From positions 1 to 32,135 of the forward strand of contig PLEH01000053.1 in NCBI GenBank assembly GCA_003136395.1: 32,135 nucleotides of DNA, given 5' to 3'. Each line of letters opens with the position of its first letter. Within the stretch, counting starts at the first letter, position 1. This DNA comes from Phenylobacterium sp. Lineage in GTDB: Bacteria; Pseudomonadota; Alphaproteobacteria; Caulobacterales; Caulobacteraceae. A model generated the notes under the pieces. The model was not told the origin of the DNA, did not search any database, and was given only the letters and a program-made list of their open reading frames with translations. This document shows positions 8,269 through 14,974 of this stretch, piece after piece. The translations under genes were made by a program, and so were the position numbers.

Positions 8269-8676
8269 ATGCAGCAACCTCACCTTCTGGTGGCGCTCGT
8301 CACCCTGCTTTCACTGCTGACCTATTTCTGGATGAGCGTCCGCGTGCCGGCGGCGCGCATCAAGGCCGGCATCCCGGCCCCCGCGATGACCGGAGAACCC
8401 GTGCTCGAGCGGACGATCCGGGCCCACTACAACACCCTGGAGTGGCTGCCGATCTACCTGGTCTCCCTGTGGCTCTTCGCCATCTACTGGAACGACATGG
8501 TGGCCGCCGCCATGGGCGGGGTCTGGATCATCGGCCGCATCGCCTATGCCCTGGGCTACGCCGCGGATGCGGCCAAGCGCGGGCCCGGCTTTCTGATCCA
8601 GTCAATCGCCACCGCGGTCCTGCTGTTCGGCGCGCTGGGGCGGATCGTCTACATCATGGCGGTGGTAGGGGCCTGA
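8269..8676 (+). CDS. MAPEG-family membrane protein
   Basis: 135 residues with four hydrophobic segments, the size and topology of MAPEG proteins (membrane-associated proteins in eicosanoid and glutathione metabolism). The family signature ERTIRAHYNTLEWLPIYL (Glu, Arg, Asn, Glu positions) is clear. The track's start at 8212 adds 19 residues without family character; the ATG at 8269 follows a G-rich stretch (ggggggaatcac) that can serve as ribosome binding site. Bacterial members often have glutathione transferase or peroxidase-like activity, but the substrate here is unknown. It stands alone between repeat A and a lipoprotein gene. Confidence 0.9.
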   Translation: MQQPHLLVALVTLLSLLTYFWMSVRVPAARIKAGIPAPAMTGEPVLERTIRAHYNTLEWLPIYLVSLWLFAIYWNDMVAAAMGGVWIIGRIAYALGYAADAAKRGPGFLIQSIATAVLLFGALGRIVYIMAVVGA

Positions 8677-8800
8677 CGCCGCCGCGCCCGGTCCGGCCCC
8701 CAATCTTGAGCGGGGTCAAAGCGGACAACCACATTTGCGGCTAGGTATTGCGCGAAATAGAGCTTCCCTCGAGGGACGTTCTCGTTACGAGAGTTGCCTC

Positions 8801-9385
8801 ATGTCCAGAACATTTGCCGCCGTCGCGTCCGCCGTGGCCCTCGCCGCGGGGCTCAGCGCCTGCGTGTCTCCGACGCCTTACCAGCCCCTGGTCAAGGGCG
8901 GCGTAACCTCCGGCGGCTATACCGAGACCCGCATCGAGCCCAACCGCTGGCGGGTCACCTTCGCCGGCAACACCATGACCAAGCGCGAGACCGTGGAAGG
9001 CTATCTGCTCTTCAGGGCGGCCGAACTCACCCTGCAGAACGGCGACGACTGGTTCGCCATGGTCGATCGCCAGACCGACGCGAAGTCGCGCACCTACGTC
9101 CAGCCCGACCCGTTCTACCACCCCTGGTACGGCCCGGGCTTCGGCTACTGGCGGCCGGCCTGGCGCTACCGCGGCCGCGGCTTCGCCTGGCGCACCTGGG
9201 ACCCGTGGTTCGGCGACCCGTTCTTCGCCGACGGGGTGGACGTCCAGACCATCCAGAACTTCGAGGCCTCCGCCGAGATCGTCACCCACAAGGGCGCCAA
9301 GCCCGCCGACGATCCGCGCGCCTTCGACGCCCATGCGGTGGTGGAAAACCTGAAGCCGAAGATCCAGTACCCCGTGGCGAAATAG
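8801..9385 (+). CDS. Putative lipoprotein, CC0125/CC1285-like
   Basis: From the ATG at 8801 the protein has 194 residues and begins with a signal peptide ending in the lipobox LSAC (MSRTFAAVASAVALAAGLSAC), so it is predicted to be lipid-anchored in the envelope. The following YTETRIEPNRWRVTFAGNT and the segment ETVEGYLLFRAAELTLQNGDDWFAMVDR resemble a conserved lipoprotein family of Caulobacterales and related groups. The middle (residues about 105-145) is rich in Trp, Tyr, Pro, Gly and Arg. The track's 8735 start lacks a signal sequence and is rejected. It is convergent with the DUF4337 gene, 15 bases apart. The molecular role is unknown. Confidence 0.82.
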   Translation: MSRTFAAVASAVALAAGLSACVSPTPYQPLVKGGVTSGGYTETRIEPNRWRVTFAGNTMTKRETVEGYLLFRAAELTLQNGDDWFAMVDRQTDAKSRTYVQPDPFYHPWYGPGFGYWRPAWRYRGRGFAWRTWDPWFGDPFFADGVDVQTIQNFEASAEIVTHKGAKPADDPRAFDAHAVVENLKPKIQYPVAK

Positions 9386-9400
9386 CCGCGGGCGGCGGAC

Positions 9401-9967
9401 CTAGAGCAGGTAGGCCACGGCGCACAGCACGAGCCCGGCGGCGCCGAGGCCGAGCGAACCGGCCCAGAAGGCCCGGCGCCGGGTGATGATCGCCACGGTG
9501 CAGATGGCGATGCCGATCTCCAGCAGGGTGGCGGCGGCCGTTAGCCAGTGGTGGTGGCGCTCATGGGCCCGGCTGGCGGCGAGAAGCTTGTCCCGTTCGG
9601 CCTCCTGCTCGAGCGCCTTCGCCTTGATCTCCGCCTGCTTGCCGATCTGCTCCCTGGCCGTTCCAGCGTACTGCGCCGCCTTTGCGCCGCCGGCGTCCGC
9701 GGCGATCCCGTAGAGGTGCTTCTTCAGGCTGTCGGCCTGATACTCGTCCCAGAGATCCGTGGCCTTGTCCTGGGAAAGCACCGCCTCGCTGGAGGACGTG
9801 ATCGCCCCGCCCGCCTCTATGGTCTCCAGGCTGCCGACACTCGCGGCCAGCACGGCCAGCACCGCGATGGTGATCGAGACGCGGCTGATGAACGGGTCGT
9901 GCTCGTGGGCCGCGTGCTCGGCGTGTTCGGCGTGCTCATGGGCGTCGAGCGCGGGGTCGTGGGTCAT
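9401..9967 (-). CDS. DUF4337 membrane protein
   Basis: 188 residues. A short His/Glu/Ala-rich N-terminus (HEHAEHAEHAAHEHD, potentially metal-binding) is followed by a membrane span (ISITIAVLAVLAASVGSL-like). A soluble stretch of about 100 residues rich in Lys, Glu, Gln and Ala (probably coiled coil) comes next. Two C-terminal spans (WLTAAATLLEIGIAICTVAIITRR and SLGLGAAGLVLCAVAYLL) finish the protein. This layout, with the QDKATDLWDEYQADSLKKHLY block, fits DUF4337. Function is unknown. It is convergent with the lipoprotein gene. Confidence 0.85.
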   Translation of the reverse strand: MTHDPALDAHEHAEHAEHAAHEHDPFISRVSITIAVLAVLAASVGSLETIEAGGAITSSSEAVLSQDKATDLWDEYQADSLKKHLYGIAADAGGAKAAQYAGTAREQIGKQAEIKAKALEQEAERDKLLAASRAHERHHHWLTAAATLLEIGIAICTVAIITRRRAFWAGSLGLGAAGLVLCAVAYLL

Positions 9968-10029
9968 GCTGGCCTTCTTCGGGGATGCGCCGTGACGGGC
10001 GGCCTTGGTGTAGCTCAGCCGCGCCCACG

Positions 10030-10065
10030 AAAAAACCCTGGCCGCGGATCACGCGGGCCAGGGTT
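10030..10065 (-). terminator. Rho-independent terminator of the PEP-CTERM gene
   Basis: AACCCTGGCC (10034-10043) pairs perfectly with GGCCAGGGTT (10056-10065), and the loop can form three further G-C pairs. Read on the minus strand, the stem is followed by TTTTTT (complement of the A run 10030-10035). This is the classical intrinsic terminator shape, placed 44 bases after the stop of the PEP-CTERM gene. Confidence 0.88.
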
Positions 10066-10108
10066 GTCTCTGTTCATCCTAAGGAGCCGGAGAGGCTCCC
10101 GGCTCGCC

Positions 10109-10759
10109 CTAGGTGGTGGCCGCGCCTTGGTTGCGGCGCTTGGCGCGCACCATGCCGCCGGCCAGGCCGAAGCCCACGATCATCAGCGCCCAGGACGCGG
10201 GCTCCGGAACGCTAACCGCGAGGTTGTCGACCTCGAAGGAGTTCTGGGAACCCGCGAAGGTGACGCTGCTGAACGTGTCGCCCGCGTTACCGGTAACCAT
10301 GAAGAGGCCGTTGGTGCCCGCCGCGTGCTGGTCGCCATTCGCGGGATTTGTGAACGTCAAGCCCGGGATGACCGTGGTCAAACCGGCGGTCGAAACGAAG
10401 GTCAGCGTGTTGTAGCTGTCGAGCGAGCCCCAATCGAATTCGAAGGCGGTGACTGGCCCTGTGAAGGTGTAGGTGGCCGAACCGCCGCCGAGCACCGAAA
10501 GATAGGCGGTGCCAGCCGGAGAGGAGTTCGCCGGCGGCGCGCCGCTGCTGTCAGCCGGCGGAACCTTGATCTGGAAGTTGGAACCGGTAAGGCCCGCGCT
10601 CGTGGTGAAGTCGTCGACCACCGTGAAACCGGCGGTCGGCGAGTGGGCCGGGCCATCGGTGAAGGAGAACACCACCGCGGCGCTGGCGGGCGCGGCGGCC
10701 ATCAGGGCCGAAACCGCGAAACCTGTGGCCAGCGCCGTCGCAAGAAGCTTCATCTTCAT
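10109..10759 (-). CDS. PEPxxWA-CTERM sorting domain-containing secreted protein
   Basis: 216 residues. The N-terminal signal peptide (MKMKLLATALATGFAVSALM...PASA) is followed by a beta-rich body. The C-terminus carries the VPEPASWALMIVGFGLAGG sorting tag, which comprises a PEPxxWA motif, a hydrophobic stretch and a basic tail (RAKRRNQ). Such tags are recognised by exosortases, which export and process proteins, often in exopolysaccharide producers. The middle (SFTDGPAHSPTAGFTVVDDF...FEFDWGSLDSYNTLTFV) resembles other PEP-CTERM proteins with a lectin-like beta fold. The start at 10759 has a good ribosome binding site (GGGAG, 6 bases upstream). A strong terminator follows. No exosortase is in the window. 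Confidence 0.9.
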   Translation of the reverse strand: MKMKLLATALATGFAVSALMAAAPASAAVVFSFTDGPAHSPTAGFTVVDDFTTSAGLTGSNFQIKVPPADSSGAPPANSSPAGTAYLSVLGGGSATYTFTGPVTAFEFDWGSLDSYNTLTFVSTAGLTTVIPGLTFTNPANGDQHAAGTNGLFMVTGNAGDTFSSVTFAGSQNSFEVDNLAVSVPEPASWALMIVGFGLAGGMVRAKRRNQGAATT

Positions 10760-10891
10760 CTCAATCTCCCAAATAACGCTGCGCCGGCCCGCTTGGTCGC
10801 CGTCATCAAACTGAGCTGTAATACTTCGTTATCCGCGCTGCGAATCCTTTCCCCTGGGAGGCGAATTTCTTTACGCTGTCAGCTACGGCCG

Positions 10892-10919
10892 CGCCGCCGC
10901 GCCCAGGCGGGCGGCGGCG
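10892..10919. other. GC-rich hairpin downstream of tRNA-Gly
   Basis: An outer 7-bp stem (10892-10898 with 10913-10919) and an inner 4-bp stem GCCC/GGGC (10901-10904 with 10909-10912) are separated by a 2-base bulge. On the minus strand it follows the tRNA 3' end by 26 bases but has no U tract. It could be a processing or weak termination structure. Otherwise 10760-10945 holds the leader of the PEP-CTERM gene and no coding sequence that I can support. Confidence 0.35.
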
Positions 10920-10945
10920 GTTGCCTGAAGTTCATGCGGGAAATT

Positions 10946-11020
10946 TGGAGCGGGCGAAGAGATTCGAACTCTCGACCCCAACCTTGGCAAGGTTGTGCTC
11001 TACCACTGAGCTACGCCCGC
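10946..11020 (-). tRNA. tRNA-Gly (anticodon GCC)
   Basis: Read on the minus strand the sequence starts GCGGGCGTAGCTCAGTGG and folds into a full cloverleaf. The acceptor stem GCGGGCG/CGCCCGC, the D arm GTAGAGC, the anticodon stem CAACC/GGTTG with loop TTGCCAA and the T arm GAGAGTTCGAATCTC are all present. The discriminator base T is followed by an encoded CCA (10946-10948). It matches the well-known bacterial tRNA-Gly(GCC) closely. It lies 79 bases downstream of the DUF6065 gene on the same strand. I see no integrase or duplicated 3' end nearby, so no sign of an occupied attachment site. Confidence 0.97.
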
Positions 11021-11099
11021 GCTCCTCGAAGGCTTCTAGAGAACCCCCGAAATTCGAGAGGCGGCTTATGGCAGACGCCCCTGCCGTTTGCAAGCCGAC

Positions 11100-11843
11100 C
11101 TAGCGCCCGATCTTGGGTTCCTTGAGCCGGCGCTTGTTCACGTGGTCCTCGCGGGCCGGGGCGATGTCCTCGGGGTACTCGCCTTTGAAGTAGTAGCGCT
11201 GCCAAGCCTCCTTGGTGGCCTCCGGATCCTGGCGGAGGATCCGTTGGTTGAACTCGCTCCTGTGCTTCTCCCAGACGTCGTACTGGTTGCGCAGCTCGGG
11301 GTTGGTGTCCATCCGCCGGATCACCGGCTGGATCTCGTGCAGGGGCTTGTCCTGCAGGAGCGTGATGAAGCAGAACGGCTCGCCCTTCTCGAAGCGGATC
11401 TTGCCGGGCCGGGTGAAGAGCCAGTTCATCGTGAAGGGGAACGGCAGCCAGTCGGTCTCCACCACCCCGGCCAGGGCCTGGATGCCGTCCTTGACGTGGT
11501 TCGGCGAGCCCATGGTCAGCATCGACCAGCCGGGCGGGGTGCGGAACAGATAGCCCGGATGCATGGTCAGCACCCCGTGGCTGAAGTGGCTGGAGGCCAG
11601 GCGGTGAAAGTCCGGGCTCGGATAGTCCGGCTTGAGCGTGATGTCCTCCTGGCGGATGCCGCCGTTCCATTCGGCGGTGAAGGCCACCGGGCAGAGGATC
11701 TCCCAGCCGGAGGTGTTGGCCATGTTGAGCGGCAGGCAGCGGTAGGCGTGGCGGGCGTGGAAAGCGTCCATCCAGTCACGGCTCGGGCGGCCGGGCACGA
11801 TCTGCGGCGGCCGCTCGGTTGTGGGATAGCACTCCAGTTCCAT
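11100..11843 (-). CDS. DUF6065 family protein
   Basis: 247 residues, no signal peptide or membrane span. It begins MELECYPTTERPPQIVPGRPSRDWMD and contains LPLNMANTSGWEILCPVAFTAEW, FRTPPGWSMLTMGSPNH and WLPFPFTMNWLFTRPG. I associate these segments with the DUF6065 family of proteobacterial cytosolic proteins. The C-terminal part is strongly charged (REDHVNKRRLKEPKIGR). No catalytic residues can be named. Divergent from the YbaK-type deacylase and followed on the same strand by tRNA-Gly. Function unknown. Confidence 0.78.
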   Translation of the reverse strand: MELECYPTTERPPQIVPGRPSRDWMDAFHARHAYRCLPLNMANTSGWEILCPVAFTAEWNGGIRQEDITLKPDYPSPDFHRLASSHFSHGVLTMHPGYLFRTPPGWSMLTMGSPNHVKDGIQALAGVVETDWLPFPFTMNWLFTRPGKIRFEKGEPFCFITLLQDKPLHEIQPVIRRMDTNPELRNQYDVWEKHRSEFNQRILRQDPEATKEAWQRYYFKGEYPEDIAPAREDHVNKRRLKEPKIGR

Positions 11844-11923
11844 GGACGACGGCCTCCGCGGCGACAGCTCTCCCTTAAAGCCGTGGGTCGCCTTCGCGTC
11901 CAGTTCCGCTATTGAAGCGCGCC

Positions 11924-12436
11924 ATGAAAACCCGCGCCGACCTCATGGCCCTGCTGGCGGACCTCGGCGTCGAAACACTCACCCACGAACACCCGGCCGT
12001 GTTCCGCGTCGGCGAGGGTGAGGACATCAAGGCCGCCATCCTCGGCGCCCACACCAAGAACCTTTTCCTGAAGGACGCGAAGGGCCAGCTCTGGCTGATC
12101 TCGGCGGCCGACCGCACGGTCATCGACCTGAAGCGGCTGCACTCGGTGATCGGCTCGGCGCGACTGTCGTTCGGCAGCGCGGACCTGATGGCCGAGACCC
12201 TCGGCGTGACTCCCGGCTCGGTCACCGCCTTTGGCCTGATCAACGACACGCACCATCGTGTGCGCTTCGTGCTGGACCGCGTGCTGGCTGACGCGCCCCG
12301 CGTGAACTTCCACCCCCTCACCAACACCGCGACGACCGGCATCGATCAGGCGGGCTTCCGCCGGTTCCTGGCTGCGGTGGGTTTGACGCCGATCATTGTG
12401 GACTTCGCAGCGATGGCGATCGTGCCGCAGGTCTAG
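11924..12436 (+). CDS. YbaK/ProX-type aminoacyl-tRNA deacylase (prolyl-tRNA editing domain protein)
   Basis: About 170 residues forming a single YbaK/EbsC domain, as in freestanding editing proteins related to PrdX/ProXp-ala. These hydrolyse mischarged tRNA, typically Ala-tRNA(Pro). Supporting segments are [32 protein letters not shown] (with the conserved KNLFLKD), [32 protein letters not shown] and the C-terminal [13 protein letters not shown]. The ORF track begins at a TTG (11912). I prefer the ATG at 11924, which gives the usual [17 protein letters not shown]-terminus. Substrate specificity is assigned by family only. It is divergent from DUF6065. Confidence 0.88.
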   Translation: MKTRADLMALLADLGVETLTHEHPAVFRVGEGEDIKAAILGAHTKNLFLKDAKGQLWLISAADRTVIDLKRLHSVIGSARLSFGSADLMAETLGVTPGSVTAFGLINDTHHRVRFVLDRVLADAPRVNFHPLTNTATTGIDQAGFRRFLAAVGLTPIIVDFAAMAIVPQV

Positions 12437-12596
12437 ACGCCGCCTTGCCTTATTTCTTAGGGAAGATGCGGTAGCAGACCGCCCGCTGCGAGATTCGGGG
12501 CCGCCGTTTGTCGCCTTCACCGCGTTGAAGCTGTCGTAGTGCGGGACCATCTTGGGGGGCGAGGTGTTTCACGGACCAGGTTTGGGGACCCGAGTT

Positions 12597-13499
12597 ATGA
12601 GTCTGATCGGAGAGACTGTCGGCGCGCCAGCCGGCGACATCATCAAGGACACGACCGACGCGAGCTTCATCGCCGACGTCGTGGAGGCGTCCAAGTCGAC
12701 GCCGGTGATCGTCGACTTCTGGGCCCCTTGGTGCGGCCCCTGCCGCCAGCTCGGTCCCGCGCTCGAAAAGGCTGTCGCCGCCGCCAAGGGCAAGGTGAAG
12801 CTGGTCAAGGTCGATATCGACGCCAACCCGGCCTATGCGGGCCAGCTGCGCGTGCAGTCGATCCCGGCGGTCTTCGCCTTCGTGGACGGCAAGCCGGTGG
12901 ACGGGTTCATGGGCGCGCTGCCCGACAGCCAGGTGCGGGCCTTCGTCGACAAGCTGGCCAAGCTTGGCCCCGGCGGCCCGTCGCCGATCGACGAGGCGCT
13001 TGAGATGGCGCGTGAGTCCCTGGAGGTCGGTGACATGGGCGGCGCCGCCCAGGCCTATGCCCAGGTGCTGCAGGCCGATCCGCAGCACCCCAAGGCGCTG
13101 GGCGGCCTAGCCAAGGTCTACATGGCCTCGGGCGACACCGAGCGGGCCGGCGAGGTCCTGGCCATGGCCGGCCCCGACGCCAAGGATCCCGACCTCGACA
13201 GCGTTCGCGCCGCCCTGACGCTGACCGCCGAAGCGCCCACCGACACCGCCGCCTTCGAGGCGCGGCTGGCCAAGAACTCGGAAGACCACGAGGCGCGCTT
13301 TGAGCTCGCCAAGGCGCTCGCCGGCGCCCACCGGCTGGAGGAAGCCGCGGGGGAGCTCCTGACTATCATCCAGAAGGACCGCACCTGGAACGACGAGGCC
13401 GCGCGCAAGCAGCTGCTCACCGTCTTCGAGGCGGCCGGCCAGATGTCCGAGATCGCCCGCAACGGCCGCCGTCGCCTGTCGGCCATCCTCTTCAGTTGA
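12597..13499 (+). CDS. cnoX: Thioredoxin-TPR co-chaperone CnoX (YbbN-like)
   Basis: 300 residues from the ATG at 12597; the track's 12552 start adds 15 unlikely residues. Residues about 18-125 form a thioredoxin domain with the active site WAPWCGPC (Cys 46 and Cys 49). The rest is built of TPR-like helical repeats (AAQAYAQVLQADPQHPKALGGLAKVY and similar). This is the YbbN/CnoX architecture, a chaperedoxin that protects substrates and passes them to GroEL. The E. coli protein lacks the second active-site Cys, whereas Caulobacter CnoX is known to be redox-active; the intact WCGPC here fits the latter. The Lon-N-domain gene follows after a 76-bp inverted repeat. Confidence 0.93.
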   Translation: MSLIGETVGAPAGDIIKDTTDASFIADVVEASKSTPVIVDFWAPWCGPCRQLGPALEKAVAAAKGKVKLVKVDIDANPAYAGQLRVQSIPAVFAFVDGKPVDGFMGALPDSQVRAFVDKLAKLGPGGPSPIDEALEMARESLEVGDMGGAAQAYAQVLQADPQHPKALGGLAKVYMASGDTERAGEVLAMAGPDAKDPDLDSVRAALTLTAEAPTDTAAFEARLAKNSEDHEARFELAKALAGAHRLEEAAGELLTIIQKDRTWNDEAARKQLLTVFEAAGQMSEIARNGRRRLSAILFS

Positions 13500-13502
13500 G
13501 CC

Positions 13503-13578
13503 CTAGTGTGCTGGATCTGAAGTTCGCCATATTCTGGGCCAAGCGCGGAGCGAACTTCAGATCCAAGAAGCACACTAG
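13503..13578. repeat. 76-bp near-perfect inverted repeat between cnoX and the Lon-domain gene
   Basis: The left arm (13503-13527, ctagtgtgct + ggatctgaagttcgc) is the exact reverse complement of the right arm (13550-13564 and 13569-13578), apart from a 4-base bulge (aaga, 13565-13568). The 22-base loop is AT-richer than its surroundings. Both ends are CTAG. It starts 3 bases after the cnoX stop. A partial copy of the outer arm (gctagtgtcc) recurs just before the next gene. It is unlike repeats A-F. It looks like a small palindromic mobile element and could act as an attenuator or mRNA stabiliser. Confidence 0.85.
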
Positions 13579-13603
13579 AAACATATGCTTGCTAGTGTCC
13601 CCC

Positions 13604-14263
13604 ATGGCGCCCTACCGCCGCATCGCCGACCTGCCGCAGATCATCCCGGTCTTCCCGCTGGACGGCGCCCTGCTGCTGCCCGGCGGCGACCTGCCGCTGC
13701 AGATCTTCGAGCCGCGCTACCTCAACATGATCGACGATGTGATGGCCGGCGACCGGATCATCGGCATGATCCAGACGCGCCAGGGCGGCGACCGCGAACG
13801 GCCAAAGCTCTCCGACGTCGGCTGCGCGGGACGCCTCACCGCCTACGCCGAGACCTCCGACGGCCGCTATCTGATCACGCTGACCGGTGTCTGCCGCTTC
13901 GACGCCGGCGCGGAGCTCTCAAGCCCGACGCCCTACCGGCAGCTGCGGGCCCGCTACGACCGCTTCGAGTCCGACCTCCACGAGACCGGCGAGGCTCTGG
14001 CGCCGGAGGCCGCGCGCAGCCGCTTCGCCAAGGCGCTCAAGCGCTACCTCAACCGCCGGGAGCTCGACATCGACTGGGAGACCGCCCAGACCGCGCCGCT
14101 GGAGGCCCTGGTCAACTCACTGGCCATGGGCCTGCCCTTCGAGCCGGCGGAAAAACAGGCGCTGCTGGAGGCGCCGCACCTCGCCGACCGCTTCGAGACG
14201 CTCGCCACTCTCCTGGAGATCGATGGCGAGGATGGCGATGACGAAGGCCATTCCGTGCAGTAG
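13604..14263 (+). CDS. LON peptidase substrate-binding (Lon-N) domain protein
   Basis: 219 residues from the ATG at 13604 ([40 protein letters not shown]). The motif [28 protein letters not shown] is the classic start of the Lon substrate-binding domain; there is no ATPase or protease part. Stand-alone proteins of this type are common in proteobacteria and of uncertain role. The track start at 13496 would translate through the inverted repeat and is rejected. The C-terminal half (residues about 125-210) is helical, as in the family. It sits between cnoX and a Trm112 gene in one direction, hinting at a protein-quality context, though this is inference. Confidence 0.9.
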   Translation: MAPYRRIADLPQIIPVFPLDGALLLPGGDLPLQIFEPRYLNMIDDVMAGDRIIGMIQTRQGGDRERPKLSDVGCAGRLTAYAETSDGRYLITLTGVCRFDAGAELSSPTPYRQLRARYDRFESDLHETGEALAPEAARSRFAKALKRYLNRRELDIDWETAQTAPLEALVNSLAMGLPFEPAEKQALLEAPHLADRFETLATLLEIDGEDGDDEGHSVQ

Positions 14264-14274
14264 GACTGCCGGCC

Positions 14275-14502
14275 ATGAGCGAGCCCGTCCAGCCTGACAC
14301 CGTTCCCGCCACCGCCCCGGCGCCTGACGTCGATCCGCGCCTGCTGGAGATCCTGGTCTGCCCGGTGACCCATGGGGCCCTGGAATACGACCGCGCCAAG
14401 GGTGAGCTGATCAGCCGCTCCGCGCGCCTCGCCTACCCGATCCGCGACGGCGTGCCGATCATGCTGCCGGAAGAGGCGCGCGAGCTGGGCGATGGCGACT
14501 AG
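14275..14502 (+). CDS. Trm112 / UPF0434 (YcaR-like) small protein
   Basis: 75 residues. After a Pro/Ala-rich N-terminal extension of about 20 residues comes [52 protein letters not shown]. This is the Trm112 domain, with LVCPVTHG in place of the usual LVCPxxKG and the conserved [12 protein letters not shown]. Eukaryotic Trm112 activates methyltransferases; the role of the bacterial protein is less clear. Its end overlaps the next gene by 11 bases (14492-14502), so the two are likely translationally linked. It starts 11 bases after the Lon-domain gene. Confidence 0.92.
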   Translation: MSEPVQPDTVPATAPAPDVDPRLLEILVCPVTHGALEYDRAKGELISRSARLAYPIRDGVPIMLPEEARELGDGD

Positions 14503-14965
14503 GGACTTCAGCGCCGTCGCCCGCTTCGGCATCGCCCACGTGATCGGCGCCGTGATCGTGATCACCGCCGTGGTCGGCCTGATTACCTTCCAGTTCGTCC
14601 GCGACCGCGACGCCAATATCGCCAGGGCCAAGGCCTTGGACATCCAGGGCCCGCCGTGTCCCGCGATGACCGAGGCCGAGTTCAAGGCCAAACGCTACAC
14701 GGCGCTGAAGACCTTCCCCTATGACGACGCCGTCATCGGCCGCACCGCCGGCGACACCAGCTGCTCCGACGTCAAGGAAAACGGCGGCAAGGGCTTCGGC
14801 ACGGACAGGGTCTGCCAGTTCACCGGCCCCGCGACGCTGACGGTCGTCACGCCGGCCGGCCGCTGGTTCTTCGTCCCCGGCGCGGGGCAACCCTCGACCC
14901 TGATCATCCACAGGGATGCGCCCAGGTGCGTGATGGCGTCTAAGTTCACCCTGCAGTCGGAATAG
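14492..14965 (+). CDS. Hypothetical membrane-anchored protein with four cysteines
   Basis: 157 residues. One N-terminal membrane span ([22 protein letters not shown]) is followed by a globular domain that, by the basic RDRD flank and overall layout, is probably periplasmic. Four cysteines (GPPCPAM, DTSCSDV, DRVCQFT, APRCVMA) could make two disulfides. I do not recognise the family. The ATG lies inside the Trm112 gene (11-base overlap), and the codon use resembles its neighbours, so it is very likely real. The PLP-enzyme gene follows after nine bases, so all three may be on one mRNA. Confidence 0.78.
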   Translation: MATRDFSAVARFGIAHVIGAVIVITAVVGLITFQFVRDRDANIARAKALDIQGPPCPAMTEAEFKAKRYTALKTFPYDDAVIGRTAGDTSCSDVKENGGKGFGTDRVCQFTGPATLTVVTPAGRWFFVPGAGQPSTLIIHRDAPRCVMASKFTLQSE

Positions 14966-14974
14966 ACCTGGGCC

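Noticed and set aside
10892-10919. Intrinsic terminator for tRNA-Gly
   Set aside because: A stable stem is present but there is no U run on the minus strand, so it is listed only as a hairpin.
10946-11020. tRNA-Gly as an integration site for a mobile element
   Set aside because: No integrase, no duplicated tRNA 3' end and no change in gene content on either side were seen.
9548-11125. 525-residue plus-strand ORF spanning DUF4337, the PEP-CTERM gene and the tRNA
   Set aside because: It runs antisense through three supported features, including a tRNA, and has no domain character.
12450-12550. Possible short minus-strand coding remnant between the YbaK-type gene and cnoX (MVPHYDSFNAV... in one frame, ...VCYRIFPKK in another)
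   Set aside because: Neither frame has a stop-bounded short gene with a family match, and joining them needs a frameshift I cannot justify. The gap is only 160 bases and may be a leader region.
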